64,000 nt of DNA from Mermis nigrescens (taxonomy: Eukaryota; Nematoda; Enoplea; Mermithida; Mermithidae): assembly GCA_036768485.1 (NCBI GenBank), contig JAVLUZ010000157.1, positions 10,644,801 to 10,708,800 on the forward strand. Reading direction: 5' to 3'. Each line of letters opens with the position of its first letter. Positions within the stretch are counted from its first letter, which is position 1. Made by a program: the position numbers and the translations under genes. Of the stretch, positions 49,744 through 59,937 are shown in pieces. Under the pieces are notes generated by a model that had not been told where the DNA came from, made no database searches, and worked only from the letters and a program-made list of their open reading frames with translations.

Positions 49744-49817
49744 CAGGACGAGCGAGACCATCGGACTTAACTCGTCTCAAAGATTTTTCTGAAGTCGATA
49801 CAAAACTTAAGCTAACA

Positions 49818-49910
49818 ATGATTAGCTATTGTCATTACATGATAGTATTTGCACTTACTTCCGTCGTGTGCCGCGGTAAAAGGGAAGCCGACGACTCCTC
49901 AGTATTCTTA
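49818..49910 (+). CDS. Putative first coding exon, secreted protein
   Basis: The ATG at 49,818 opens MISYCHYMIVFALTSVVCRG, a short n-region, hydrophobic core and polar end typical of a signal peptide. It is followed by KREADDSSVFL with a dibasic site. GTGAGA right after codon 31 (49,911) is a good splice donor at phase 0. If unspliced, the frame stops ~20 codons later. The match of TATA box, leader, signal peptide and donor is what supports a gene. Arthropod peptide-hormone and cuticle genes often have such a first exon, but I do not recognise the family and found no second exon. Confidence 0.4.
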
Positions 49911-49970
49911 GTGAGAACAACTCTTAATTTTTGCAAGTTTATTTGGACTGGAGAAGATAACATCAAATAA

Positions 49971-50954
49971 AAGCACCAATTTGAAAGCCTTCCTGTAACG
50001 TTCCAGAGATTTTATTTTTTTATTGAATTATTTTATTATTGTATTATTCTATTATATTTAGGTAAGTACCTTACGTCCCAAAGAAACGCTTCCCTTTGAA
50101 TTAATTGTCAAACTTTCTAGAATTTATGATTAAATCAAGTCTATGAGATTACTGGACCTATTAAATTTGTTATTTGATTTGACCTTTGCTAATGTAGGTA
50201 CGTATAAATCATTTTGAGTATCACACGTATGCATGTACACAGGTGCGGGAACTTTATCGTCTATGTATGTATATACTCTTGACGAATTTTAAGGTTTTCT
50301 TGAGTTTTAAAGAGATGGAATTCGGCTTCTGTTGTAACTTGACCCTTTTCCATTACTGTAGTGAACAGAAAATTCAATCTTTAGAACTCTCTTTGTACAT
50401 AGATCCTCCGAATTTCGGCTGGACCCGTAAATTTAAATTATGGCCATCAATGACGAATATGCTCATAGTTGAAACAATCTTGAACATCTAGTTTCTATAG
50501 TCTATTTTTTAACCTGGTGTAGGAAATCGCGAGATAAAAAAATGTCTTATTACTGCAGTACCCGATTTCTCCTTGGCGCGACGGGAGTGACCCGAGTCGA
50601 CTGTCGAGCTCTGAAAAAAATCGGTGTTACAGTAATAATCACTTTTGATTATCGATCATTTTCATGCAATAGGTTAAAAAACAGGCTATAGATATTTGAG
50701 AATGATGTTTGAAAAGTTTGAAAAATGTTGTTCGTTTGTTTGTTCGAAAATTAAAATAAAAATGTCTGAATCTTTGTTTATTAGTTGTTTGAAAAATAAG
50801 AATGCCTGTTTAAACAGTTGTTGTGAATGTGACATTGTCTTATAATAAACAATAATCTAGCTAGCGTGCAATTGCATTATGCACTATATAAAAAGTTACG
50901 AATCTACAGGATTAACACATGCACTACAATTAAACTTAAGCCCGGTTCAGAAGT
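49971..50954. other. Putative intron or intergenic, no gene seen
   Basis: AT-rich. A frame of 82 codons at 50,243 lacks any recognisable motif. The patch at 50,570-50,600 is GC-richer (CGCGACGGGAGTGACCCGAG). Confidence 0.35.
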
Positions 50955-51108
50955 AAAAGTCAGCGATATCGCCGATTTTCCCGATTCAGTCGTGAAAGAC
51001 GCCGATATCGCCGACAAAAATTGAGAAATCGGCGATATAGCCGATAAAAATCGGGAGAGTCGGGAAAATCGGCGACATCGCCGACTAAAATCGGGAAAAT
51101 CGGTAATG
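50955..51108. repeat. Minisatellite with CGGCGATATCGCCG palindromes
   Basis: Four to six diverged ~30-bp units of 'aaatcggcgatatcgccga' plus 'taaaaatcggg'. The GCGATATCGC core is self-complementary. Confidence 0.75.
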
Positions 51109-51435
51109 TACGAGTAGCATGCAATCTGAGACCACAAATCCGATTATACTTTGACACGTACGCATTAATTCTCAAATGCGTTTGCATCACGATCGAAGTT
51201 TTTTAATTTTTGGCTCATCTAAGTTTTTTAAAACACGTTTTGAAAAATTTTAAATTGTCATGCTTCGGATAAATTTCATTTATTTAATTTTTCAGCTCGA
51301 TTTCATGTTCATTCTTCGTTATCTCCACAAACATGTTCGCTGATTTATCTAACCTATTCATCGAAATTACAGCAAGACACTTCATGATTCGCAAAGAATC
51401 TATAAGAAAGCATTACGTGTACGTACATATGTACA
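51109..51435. other. Intergenic, no gene seen
   Basis: AT-rich sequence between the minisatellite and the repeat copy. Nothing recognised. Confidence 0.4.
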
Positions 51436-52229
51436 TTAGCAAAGAAAAATGCTCCGATGGAACAAAAAAGATGAATATACTTGGAATTATGGATTATTAA
51501 GGATGTAAAAGGAGGGGACTAGGAAAAAGCTACCTAAAGTCGCAAAATCTGATAAAAATCACACTTTCTCTAAGCAACGCAAAAAATCGAAGTATATTCT
51601 GCGGCCTCTAAAAAAAGTGTCTTTTTAAATAATTTTCAAAGTTTCAGATAAGAGTGTATAAACGAAATCTATAATGTTTACTTTTTTTAAATTTCTGGCG
51701 AGTAACAACGCTGACTAGCTTCGTATACTGATTGATAGAAAACTAAGTGGTATTGTATTTAAAGTTGTTTTATTTTGTTATGAGCATTATAGCAAGCAAA
51801 GCAGGGGCCGAGTGATTAGTGCACACAATCGTTACGGGCATGCTAGTGTACCTACATTTAGTCTGTTTCAAGTCAACTTACGCGTTTCCTACTGTTTTGA
51901 ACCAACAATTTCTTCAATTGTCTTGGATGCATCAATGTTTGCTATTTCATTCAATTGGCTTAGAAAGACTGTTAGTTTAATCAATATATTTTCCATAGCT
52001 ACTGCATAGCTAACGTGATGCTTTTTCAATCATTTTTATGGTTAAATATTTGTTTTAATCTGTTGGCCGCAGAATATACTTCGATTTTTGCGTTGCTTAA
52101 GTGTGACTTTTATCAGATTTTGCGACTTTAGGTAGCTTTTTCCTAGTCCCCTCCTTTTACATCCTTAACAATCCACAATTCCAAGTATATTCATCTTTTT
52201 TGTACCATCGGAGCATTTTTCCTTGCTAG
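51436..52229. mobile_element. Palindromic-arm element (MITE), copy B
   Basis: Arms as in copy A (left TTAGCAAAGAAAAATGCTCC, right GGAGCATTTTTCCTTGCTAG). The interior is copy A's interior reverse-complemented: 'ggcctctaaaaaaagtgtct' lies next to the left arm here but, inverted, next to the right arm in copy A. Confidence 0.8.
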
Positions 52230-52938
52230 TTCCCTACTTTTAATTAGCATGATTTGAATGCATCAGTCAGTAAACCCATACAGTAACATGCCACAAGAAT
52301 GACAGCAGTCCAAGAACGCGGAAAACAATATTGTTCTCAACATCAGCATTATCCTTTTTAAACACGACAACCTTACATTATTTAAGCAGATCAAAGTTTT
52401 ACAGCATAAACTTTACGCAAATATCAAGTGTAAGGAACACTAACGCTCAGATTTGGAAGTAAAATAAATTTGTTGTATAAACTGCATATTAACAACAAAT
52501 GGATAGTGCAAACTTTACACAACTGCTAGGTTTAGAGAAAACTAACATTCAGATTTCCAATTCTGATTTTACGTAGAACATTTTGAACAAAATTAAGCTT
52601 CCGCACGGTTCTATAACTAAAGTTAATATGCAGTGTAAACTTAACACAACCACAGAGTGTAAAGAAAATTTCAGTCGGATTCGTAATTCTGATATTACTC
52701 TGATATAACGATCAACATTTATTAAAAAAATTAAGTCTCCACAATGGCCCGAGGACAAATCAATATCAGATGTAAACCACTTTACATCACTGTTGAGTGC
52801 AAACAAACTGGCGTATCACATTTGGTTTCTGGCTTATTTTTAGACTTGAGATTATGTCCAGACTCATAACCCAGTACTTGGCAGAAAAAAACAAGACAAA
52901 AACACGTTTAACATCCCTGTTTTTTTTGACTTTACACC

Positions 52939-53386
52939 CAGGCACGTAGCTGGCCCTCCTATTTTGGGGGGACCAACACCAATTTTGGGGAGTCTAAACC
53001 AAAAATAGTACAACATAACGTGTAAAAAGTCCTATTTTTCTGGATTTTTCTGAATTTTGGGGGAGGGGGTCCGGACCACACATGGGCGTGGGGGGTTCGG
53101 GGGTTATGCACCCCTCAGAGGTCGAAATACCCCCCCCAGAAATCGAAATGCCCCCCCAGAAAAAAATTTTTCTTGCTTTTTTAGCAATTTTTTGATGCCA
53201 TTGGATAGTGCTCGATGAGAAACGTCGAAAAATTGTCTTTTTTCGCCATACAACCACTTTTAAGGCCATTTTTTGACCTTTGAAAATTTTTTTCATCCCC
53301 CTCCCCAGAAATTTTTCACCCCCCCCAGAAATTCGGTGCTGCCCACCTATGGTCCGACCCCCATTCCCCCTACAGCTACATGCCTG
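52939..53386. mobile_element. hAT-type MITE, 448 bp, of the CCCC-flanked family
   Basis: The left end is CAGGCACGTAGCTG and the right end on the minus strand is CAGGCATGTAGCTG. The perfect 8-bp duplication TTTACACC is at 52931-52938 and 53387-53394. The body is the G-rich/C-rich palindromic text with the ATGCCATTGGATAGTGCTCG module at about 53,194. This copy defines ends for a family otherwise seen without clear termini. Confidence 0.9.
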
Positions 53387-53583
53387 TTTACACCTCCCGA
53401 AAAAGCTAAATATTGATGTAAACAAACGCAATGCGCTGTGGCGCGTACCCCTTAGAAAGTACTTTATTTTTATCCTATCCGACCTCGCCTGACTTCTGAA
53501 CAGAGAAAGTGGCGAACAAAAAATTGAACAAACACGTATTTTCCACTGTTCACCACATTGTAAATTTTAAAAATCTGGGCCCA

Positions 53584-54506
53584 GGGCCCAGTTGCACCAA
53601 ACTAGGAGTGTAACAGTTAGGAGTAAAGGTGTAAATTTCGGTTGCACCATCTAGGAGCTAGGAGTCTCCTAAATCAGGAGTGTAGGAGTAATATTAGGAG
53701 CAAAAAGGACGTTTTAGGAGTAAGTTTAGGCGTAATTTTTCAGGTGGGTTGCACCACGCTTAGGAGTGTTTTTTTAGGAGTGAATTTACTCCTTATCTTT
53801 GCACAAAATGTTAGGAGTGTCCGTTCTCTCCTAAAGCTGTTGGTTGTATTGAATTAGTCTTTTTTTGACTGCGATGAATAGTACTAGCAGTGATAGTGAT
53901 GATGAAATTATTGAAAAAATACGCCGAAAAAGAGTCTGCAAGAAGCGTATTAATCTTGATGTTGATAATTTCGAAGAATATTTTTGAATTTCGTGGCAAG
54001 CAACGGAACGTGTTTGGTAGATAATTGGACGGTTTTTACAGCCAAAGAGTAACACAGGACACTTTCTCTAAAGCAACAGATTTTATCAGCTCTAAGATTC
54101 TTAGCTACTAAAAAATTTTAGGATATTGTGGTGATGCTCTTGGTTAGCATAAGTCTACTGTTTGTCGGAAAATTCGATCCGTTGTTCAGCTAATTAATGA
54201 ACATATTTGGCATACAGTCGCAGATTTTCCAAATAGCTTGGCTGAGTTGACTGAAAATGCTCGAAACTTTATGGACATTGCAAAAATCCCGTCTAAGAAA
54301 CTCCTAGAAACACTCCTAAAATTACTCCTAAAATTACTCCTAGTTAGGAGTCTAGGAGTGAAGAGAGTTTACTCCTAGAAACAATGAAAAAATTACTCCT
54401 AGGTTAGGAGTAAGTGGTGCAACCCGATTTAGGAGACTCCTGAGCCAGGAGTAAATTTGCTCCTAACTCCTAACTCCTACACTCCTAGTTTGGTGCCAAT
54501 GGGCCC
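53584..54506 (+). mobile_element. PIF/Harbinger-like element with transposase remnant
   Basis: The left end is GGGCCCAGTTGCACCAAACT and the right end on the minus strand is GGGCCCATTGGCACCAAACT. TAGGAGT words are repeated in both subtermini (about 53,600-53,820 and 54,290-54,490). It is inserted in the 3-kb repeat; copy A has no such insert at the corresponding place. Target duplication is not clear. Confidence 0.75.
53872..54290 (+). pseudogene. Harbinger-type transposase N-terminal remnant
   Basis: Frames read STSSDSDDEIIEKIRRKRVC, then (after stops) QDTFSKATDFISSK and HKSTVCRKIRSVVQLINEHI. The last matches the helix-turn-helix 'SKSTVCR.VR.V..AI' of HARBI1-type transposases that precedes the DDE core. 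At least three stops interrupt it and the DDE domain is absent. Confidence 0.6.
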
Positions 54507-55110
54507 CCTGAACCTAACGACTTATAGAATGTAAATAAATTCGGTTCGGGCCAGTTTGTAGCTCTTTGATTGTAGTACGTTTGAATGTGCCAAAATTATG
54601 TTCCGCAAAAATATTTGATATGATTTACCAATCAAAAACACAAAAAAACCTGTTTTTTCGCCCATTTTACATCTCGAATTTCGAACTTTACACTCCCATA
54701 AACAACTGAATATTACGTTTTTTGAACGCGGCTTGCTTCGACGTGTAGCTCTTAAAAGTAACTTTATTTCTATTTTATTCAATTCATCCCAACTCTTACC
54801 GAAAAAGTTGGCAGAGAAATCTTGGACAAAATCTGTTTCTTTACTCATCCACTAGAGTGTAAAGTTTAAATCCTAGTACTGACTGCGTATTGATTGTAAA
54901 AAAATTTGCTGGTAAGCACAAGATAGCCCTTGATCCGTAGTACATTTCTGTCAGAAAAATTTCTTAAAACTCATAACTGGAGTTGTTGGTAGACATAAAC
55001 AAGTCGAAAACTCGACCAAAATGTGTCTTTTCAACCCCCAGATTATCGCACTCTTTACACTCCCATTCGAGAACTAAGGCGAAATTCAAAAAAACAAGAA
55101 GTCTCATCTG

Positions 55111-55344
55111 CAAAACCTAAATAGATGAATAAGTCAAATGAAGTGCATGGTTTTGCCGAAAGAATGTAAAAAAATGAAAAAAGTCAGTATTCAGAAGACT
55201 TGAACCCACTATTCTTTTTTCAAATCAAAAACCTCTGAAATAGGAATAATCTGATCAAACAATATGCAATACGGAGTTATCTATCGGCATTATAAAATAG
55301 ATGTATAATTCAAAGTTCACCTCTTCATATCTCAACAAACCTTA
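55111..55344. other. Nuclear-type spacer before the mitochondrial block
   Basis: No repeat or gene is recognised. The junction with ND5 sequence lies within about 55,335-55,360. Confidence 0.4.
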
Positions 55345-56070
55345 CTAGGGAGAATTTCTAGGAGTGTCTTCCTGGTTTTTAATTTTATTTTATTTTTCTT
55401 GAAATAGATTTCAGGGATCTTTTTTAACTATATTTATTAATCGGATAGGTGATAGATTTTTTGTTATTTAGATTTTTATTTTTATATCATAAGTATTCTT
55501 GAATAAATATTATAGTTTTATTTTTAATAATAGTCACAAAAAGATCTCAATTTCCTTTTATCAGATGGTTACCAGCAGCAATAGCTGCTCCTACCCCTGT
55601 TTCTGCTTTAGTTCACTCCAGAACATTAGTAACAGCAGGTTTAGTTTTAGTAATTCGCTTCAAATTACCAATAGGAGAAAGAGTTTTAGTAAAAACAATA
55701 AGGTGGTTTGGCTTAATAACCATAGTATTAGGATCTTATATAGCCTGTATTAGAGCCGATTTAAAGAAATTAGTTGCTTTCTCAACTTTAAGACAACTAG
55801 GATTTATAATAAGCCTTGGTTCTATATTATGACAGGGGTATAATAATATTTCATTTAATAGCTCATACTGTGCAAAAGATTTTTATTTATGGTGTGTGGA
55901 ATAATTATATTAAGTATAAATTCCCAAAGAGTATTGAGAACTTATCTCAATTTGGAAGAGGTTCTGTAGTATCAAGCTTGGTAATTATTATTACTCTAAC
56001 TTCTTAAATGTAAGATTTATAATAATATGATTTTCAAAAGAAAATGAGTATAATAAATTATAATTAACCT
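55345..56070 (+). pseudogene. ND5: ND5 fragment with frameshifts
   Basis: In invertebrate mitochondrial code the pieces read LGVSSWFLILFYF and FINRMGDSFF, then [20 protein letters not shown], then KKLVAFSTLSQLGFMMSLGS, then MFHLMAHTVQKIFIYGV. These are the proton-pumping core of ND5 in the right order. Frame changes: one in a T run near 55,460, one in GGGG at about 55,834-55,838 (dropping one G restores the frame), and one near 56,005 before NVSFMMMWFSKEN. The N-terminal ~120 and C-terminal ~200 residues are absent. Confidence 0.85.
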
Positions 56071-56538
56071 TACGTTATTATATATAGTAATAGTAAGACT
56101 TTTACTTTATTTTTTACTTTACTTTATTCTTTACGGTTTTTATAATCGTAATGATTAAAAAAGCTTTAAAGCCAACATTTATCCTGATCAAGTATAAATT
56201 TAAATTTACCTTTATTTAAATTTTATTTTAATAATATTATTTAGGTATTTTTATTTAATACATGTAATTAATCTCAATATACTTAATTTAAATTATAAAA
56301 TAAGCCTTATAGGATTAATCCTTTGAATCAAATTTTATAAAAATTTTAAAATCAAATTATGAAGAATTATTTTAAGTCTAAATGTTAAATTACTTAATTT
56401 ATGAAAATTTTTAATTAAAATTAAGGAAGATTTTATTATGTTAAATTATTTAACTAGACTTTTTAATTTATATAAAATAATATCTAATAGGTTTTATTTT
56501 ATAATCATAACATATATTTTTTTTATTTAGCTTAAAGT
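56071..56538. other. AT-rich mitochondrial spacer, unassigned
   Basis: About 470 bp, >85% AT. I could not assign ND5 tail, rRNA or tRNA here. Candidates would be a control region or a diverged small gene. Confidence 0.4.
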
Positions 56539-57678
56539 ATCAGGGGTTTTCGACACCCTTTTTTAATCTTTAAACCAACATTTAAAATTAAATTTAGAGT
56601 AAAAACCCCCATTAATCTTACTTATTGATGAAATTTAGGCAGAATATTAGGATTACTTATAATTGTTCAAATTTTAAGGGGGTTTTTACTAACTTTATAC
56701 TATGAAAACTCTGATATAGCATTTATTAGAGTATGAAATATACATCTTAATTCAGGTTACTTATTACATTATATTCATTTAAATTGTTCTTCTTTCATTT
56801 TTATATTTATATATCTTCATGTACTTAAAGGGATTGTTTATTCTTCTTTTATTAATCATAAAATCTTATGATTAAGGGGGTTTATACTCATAATTTTACT
56901 AATAACAATCTCTTTTTTAGGGTATGTATTACCATGAGGACAAATGAGACTATGGGGAGCTACAGTTATTACAAACTTAGTTAGAGTTATTCCATGAATA
57001 GGGCAAATCTTGGTTGAATGGCTATGGGGAGGGTTTTTTGTAAGAAATTATACTTTAAAATTATTTTTTAGTTTACATTTTCTGTTACCTATAATTTTAA
57101 TTTTATTAATGATTATTCATCTAATTTTTTTACATATAAACGGTTCTAGAAATCCATTAGGTGGATTCCTTAATATTAAAACAGAATTTTTACCAACTTT
57201 TTTAGTAAAAGACATAATAAATTTAGTAATTTTAGTTTTTTTAAGATATATAATTTTAGTAATACCCTATAAGTTCAGAGATCCTGAAAATTTTATTCTT
57301 TCAAACTCTTTAATCTCTCCAGTTCACATTCAACCTGAATGATATTTTTTAAGTTATTATTGTATTTTACGAACCATCCCTAATAAAATAGGTGGAGTTA
57401 TTTTATTTATAATATCTATTTTGATAATTTGCGCAATGGTAATTGTTAATAATTATTATAGATTACATTCCTTTAAAATATGAATTATATTTTATAATTT
57501 TTTTATAAATAATATTATTTTATTAACTTGACTAGGAAGATGTGAAGTAACCGAACCATATTTATCATTATCTATATGATTAACAGGGTTTTATTTTTTT
57601 GATTCATTTTATTGTACTTTTATGGGAGATCAAATTTTCAGTTTAATCATAAAAAAAGTAAATTGGAATTTAATGTAA
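56539..57678 (+). CDS. CYTB: Cytochrome b (complex III)
   Basis: 379 codons plus TAA with no frame break, normal length. Transmembrane haem protein of the bc1 complex. Recognised from TPINLTYWWNLGSMLG, the second segment ending [40 protein letters not shown] with the haem His pair, the Qo-site PEWYFLSYY, and the tail WLGSCEVTEPYLSLSMWLTG. The start is taken as ATC at 56,539, directly after an in-frame TAA. Reading needs TGA = Trp (for example PWGQ and EWYF). A shorter frame in the standard code (57,010-57,342) is just part of it. Confidence 0.95.
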
Positions 57679-57718
57679 GTGCATATTTAATTTTGAATTG
57701 AAAAGAAATTTCCAAAAA

Positions 57719-57772
57719 ATTCTCTTTAGAGTCAATCACTTTTATTTTGTAAATAAAAATACATAGAGAATA
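57719..57772 (+). tRNA. trnT: tRNA-Thr (TGT), T-armless
   Basis: Acceptor stem ATTCTCT/AGAGAAT (7 perfect pairs). D arm AGT-CAATC-ACT. Anticodon arm TTTAT-TTTGTAA-ATAAA with anticodon TGT at 57748-57750. A 7-nt loop (AATACAT) replaces the T arm. Total 53 nt plus discriminator A. It fills the gap between cytb and cox2. Confidence 0.8.
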
Positions 57773-57798
57773 ATAATTTTAATGAAATTTAATATAAG

Positions 57799-58491
57799 AT
57801 TCACAATCCTTTTTATTCATTTATTCCACAATACGGATCCTGGTCTTTAAATGACCAGCTTAACAATTTTAGCTGAAGAATTGACTTATATAATGATTTC
57901 GTTTTATTTATTGAAAGAATAATTTCAATATTAATTATTTTAGCTTTAATTGTATGTGTTTTAAACAAATTTAACCAGAAATTTTTACATTGAGAAAATT
58001 TAGAAATTTTTTGAAGTGTATTACCAGCCTTAGTTTTAATTTTTATAGGAATTCCTACTTTAAAAATTTTACATAATATAGAATCATTAAATAATACATT
58101 TAATTTAAATGTAAAAATTATAGGACATCAATGATATTGAGAATACAATTTTCCAGAATTAGAGATTAAAATTGAAAGATATCCTACAACAAGCAATATC
58201 TTTCGCTTATTAGAAACTTCTTCTACCTTAGTTCTTCCAATCAAATGTAATATTCAAATATTAATTACCTCCTATGATGTAATTCATTCTTGAACTCTGC
58301 CTAGACTAGGAGTTAAAATAGATGCTTGTCCAGGTCGAATTAATTTCTTTATAATAAATAATTTAAAACCAGGAATTTATATTGGACAATGTAGAGAGTT
58401 ATGTGGTAATTTTCATCATCTAATACCAATTTATATGGAAAGGATTTCCATGCTTATATTTAAAGCATGATTAAAAACAATTTATTCATAA
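57799..58491 (+). CDS. COX2: Cytochrome c oxidase subunit II
   Basis: 230 codons plus TAA, unbroken. Carries the two N-terminal membrane helices (ISMLIILALIVCVLNKF; FWSVLPALVLIFIGIPTLK), the aromatic GHQWYWEYNF, and the CuA-binding site (IHSWTLPSLG; CPGRINFF...GQCSELCGNFHHLMP), including both Cys, the Glu, the two His and the Met ligands. The start is taken as ATT at 57,799, giving IHNPFYSFIPQYGSWSLNDQ. TGA codes Trp in SWRID and GHQWYW. Length normal. Confidence 0.95.
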
Positions 58492-58507
58492 ATGTTATTT
58501 AAATAAC

Positions 58508-58621
58508 ATAAATTCTAAAATTTTATTTCCTTCAATTCTTATATTTATAATTCTATTATGATTTAGATTTATAATATTTATAATTATTTCAGTTAACATT
58601 TATTATATTAAAACTTTTTAA
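58508..58621 (+). CDS. ATP8: Probable ATP synthase subunit 8, very short
   Basis: An ATA-started frame of 37 residues beginning MNSKILFPSILMFMILLWFS and ending IYYIKTF. It is a single membrane helix with a short polar tail, in the normal place right after cox2. Insect ATP8 usually has ~50-55 residues starting MPQM; this one lacks that motif and is shorter. Identity is inferred from position, size and hydropathy. Confidence 0.45.
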
Positions 58622-58625
58622 ACTA

Positions 58626-58684
58626 AATCTAATAAAAGTGTATTTACACGTATAATTTCCAATTATAAAAAATTTTTTAGATTA
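58626..58684 (+). tRNA. trnG: tRNA-Gly (TCC), T-armless
   Basis: Acceptor AATCTAA/TTAGATT (7 perfect pairs). D arm GTGT-ATTT-ACAC. Anticodon arm TATAA-TTTCCAA-TTATA with anticodon TCC at 58658-58660. A 9-nt loop replaces the T arm. It overlaps the last bases of the opposite-strand ND6 by ~2 nt. Confidence 0.8.
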
Positions 58685-59110
58685 ATAAATTTGACGAAGA
58701 AATTTTATAAAATAGAAATTTTTACTTAAAATAAATAAAATAATCAAAATAATTATTAATCTAAAATAAATAAATAAATAATTTTTACTATATAATAATT
58801 CTAGACCATTACTTATAAAAGTTTTTTTATAATTCAAATTTAAATAAATATTGGGGAAAACTAAATAATATCCTGTTAAAACCAAGATTAATTTATTATA
58901 TAAATATTTGTCATTAATTATTCTTATATAAAATAAAAGTAATAAAATACCAGTTGAAAAAATAATTAGAGTTAAATATAACATAAACCTTGATAAATTA
59001 GATTTTATAATATTTATTAAATATAAAGTTAAAATTAATAATAAAAGAATATTCAAGGAGGGATAAAAAGTGTATATTATTAAAAAAAGAATCAAAAGAG
59101 TAAATTTCAA
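58682..59110 (-). CDS. ND6: NADH dehydrogenase subunit 6
   Basis: 142 codons from ATG at 59,110. Very hydrophobic. The stretch YPSLNILLLLILTLYLINII followed by MLYLTLIIFSTGILLLLFYI matches the ND6 pattern NHPLS...LQTL...(F/W)..YI..L...GG.LVLFIY. It lies on the minus strand between plus-strand tRNA-Gly and cox3, unlike the usual insect order where ND6 precedes cytb on the same strand. Assignment from pattern and length. Confidence 0.7.
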   Translation of the reverse strand: MKFTLLILFLIIYTFYPSLNILLLLILTLYLINIIKSNLSRFMLYLTLIIFSTGILLLLFYIRIINDKYLYNKLILVLTGYYLVFPNIYLNLNYKKTFISNGLELLYSKNYLFIYFRLIIILIILFILSKNFYFIKFLRQIY

Positions 59111-59128
59111 CCCTTAAACCGCAAGATT

Positions 59129-59154
59129 CTTTCTAGATTAAAAATTTTAGAAAG
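59129..59154 (+). other. Hairpin in the ND6-cox3 gap
   Basis: CTTTCTA / TAGAAAG stem of 7 bp with a 12-nt loop, centred between the divergently arranged starts of ND6 (-) and cox3 (+). Possible RNA-processing or initiation signal. A tRNA could not be folded here. Confidence 0.5.
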
Positions 59155-59178
59155 AGTGTGATATTACAAGTAAATATA

Positions 59179-59934
59179 ATGGCCTCTTTTTGGCCTTTAT
59201 TAATAGGATTAATAATTTATTTTAATTTTATAAGCATTTTGATTCTCATTAAATATAAATTTTTAGGTGTTTTAAAATTTGCTGAATTAATAATAATAAT
59301 TATTTTTTTCTTATGAACCCGTGATTTAATACGAGAATCTTTATACTTAGGGATATATAATATTTTTATACAAAACAGATTTAAAATTGGAATAATTTTT
59401 TTTATTTTAAGAGAAATTATATTTTTTATTTCTATTTTTTGATCCTATTTACATTATATATTAATACCTATTGGAGATTTGGGGTTAAGGTGACCTCCTA
59501 AAGGACTTGAGATAATAAACATTTTTAGTGTTCCCCTACTAAATACTAACCTTTTACTATCTAGGGGTTTTACAATTACATTAAGTCATAATTACAAAAT
59601 AATGGGTATTAAACCAAAAACTAACATATTTTTATTATATACGGTAATATTAGGTTTTGTATTTACTTTTTTCCAGATTATAGAATACTATTATATAGAT
59701 TTTGTTTTATATAATTCAGTCTATGGAGCTATATTCTATATCGGAACCGGATTTCATGGCTTACATGTAATGGTTGGTACAATTATATTAATATGTCTTT
59801 TAGTAAATATAAAAGAAGATTATTTAAATTCTAAAAATAGATTTTTTGACCTAAGAAGTTGATATTGGCATTTTGTAGATGTCGTATGAATTATTCTTTT
59901 TGGTTTATTTTACTGATGAGTATTTAAAATATAA
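59179..59934 (+). CDS. COX3: Cytochrome c oxidase subunit III
   Basis: 251 codons plus TAA from ATG at 59,179, unbroken. Landmarks: MASFWPLLMGLMIYFNF, the SEIMFFISIFWSYLHYMLMP pair of helices, GDLGLSWPPKGLEMMN (WPP.G), GTGFHGLHVMVGTIMLMC with the conserved His pair, and the C-terminal YWHFVDVVWIILFGLFYWW. Seven-helix scaffold subunit of complex IV. Slightly shorter than the usual ~260 residues. Confidence 0.95.
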
Positions 59935-59937
59935 TAT

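Larger units (their letters stand above)
52230..55110. repeat. ~3-kb dispersed repeat unit, copy B with two later insertions
   Basis: Same order as 22,103-25,140, including 'atcagtcagtaaac', the GTGTAAA/TTTACAC words, 'agtgtaaagtttaaatcc' and the end text 'gaaattcaaaaaaacaag'. It is interrupted by a hAT MITE (52,939-53,386) and a Harbinger-like element (53,584-54,506), both absent from copy A. Confidence 0.75.

Noticed and set aside
55499..56007. Standard-code frames inside the ND5 fragment
   Set aside because: Mitochondrial-code translation in other frames gives clear ND5 motifs; the standard-code frames are shadows.
59111..59178. tRNA between ND6 and cox3
   Set aside because: The visible stem has a 12-nt loop and no usable anticodon arm or acceptor pairing was found on either strand.
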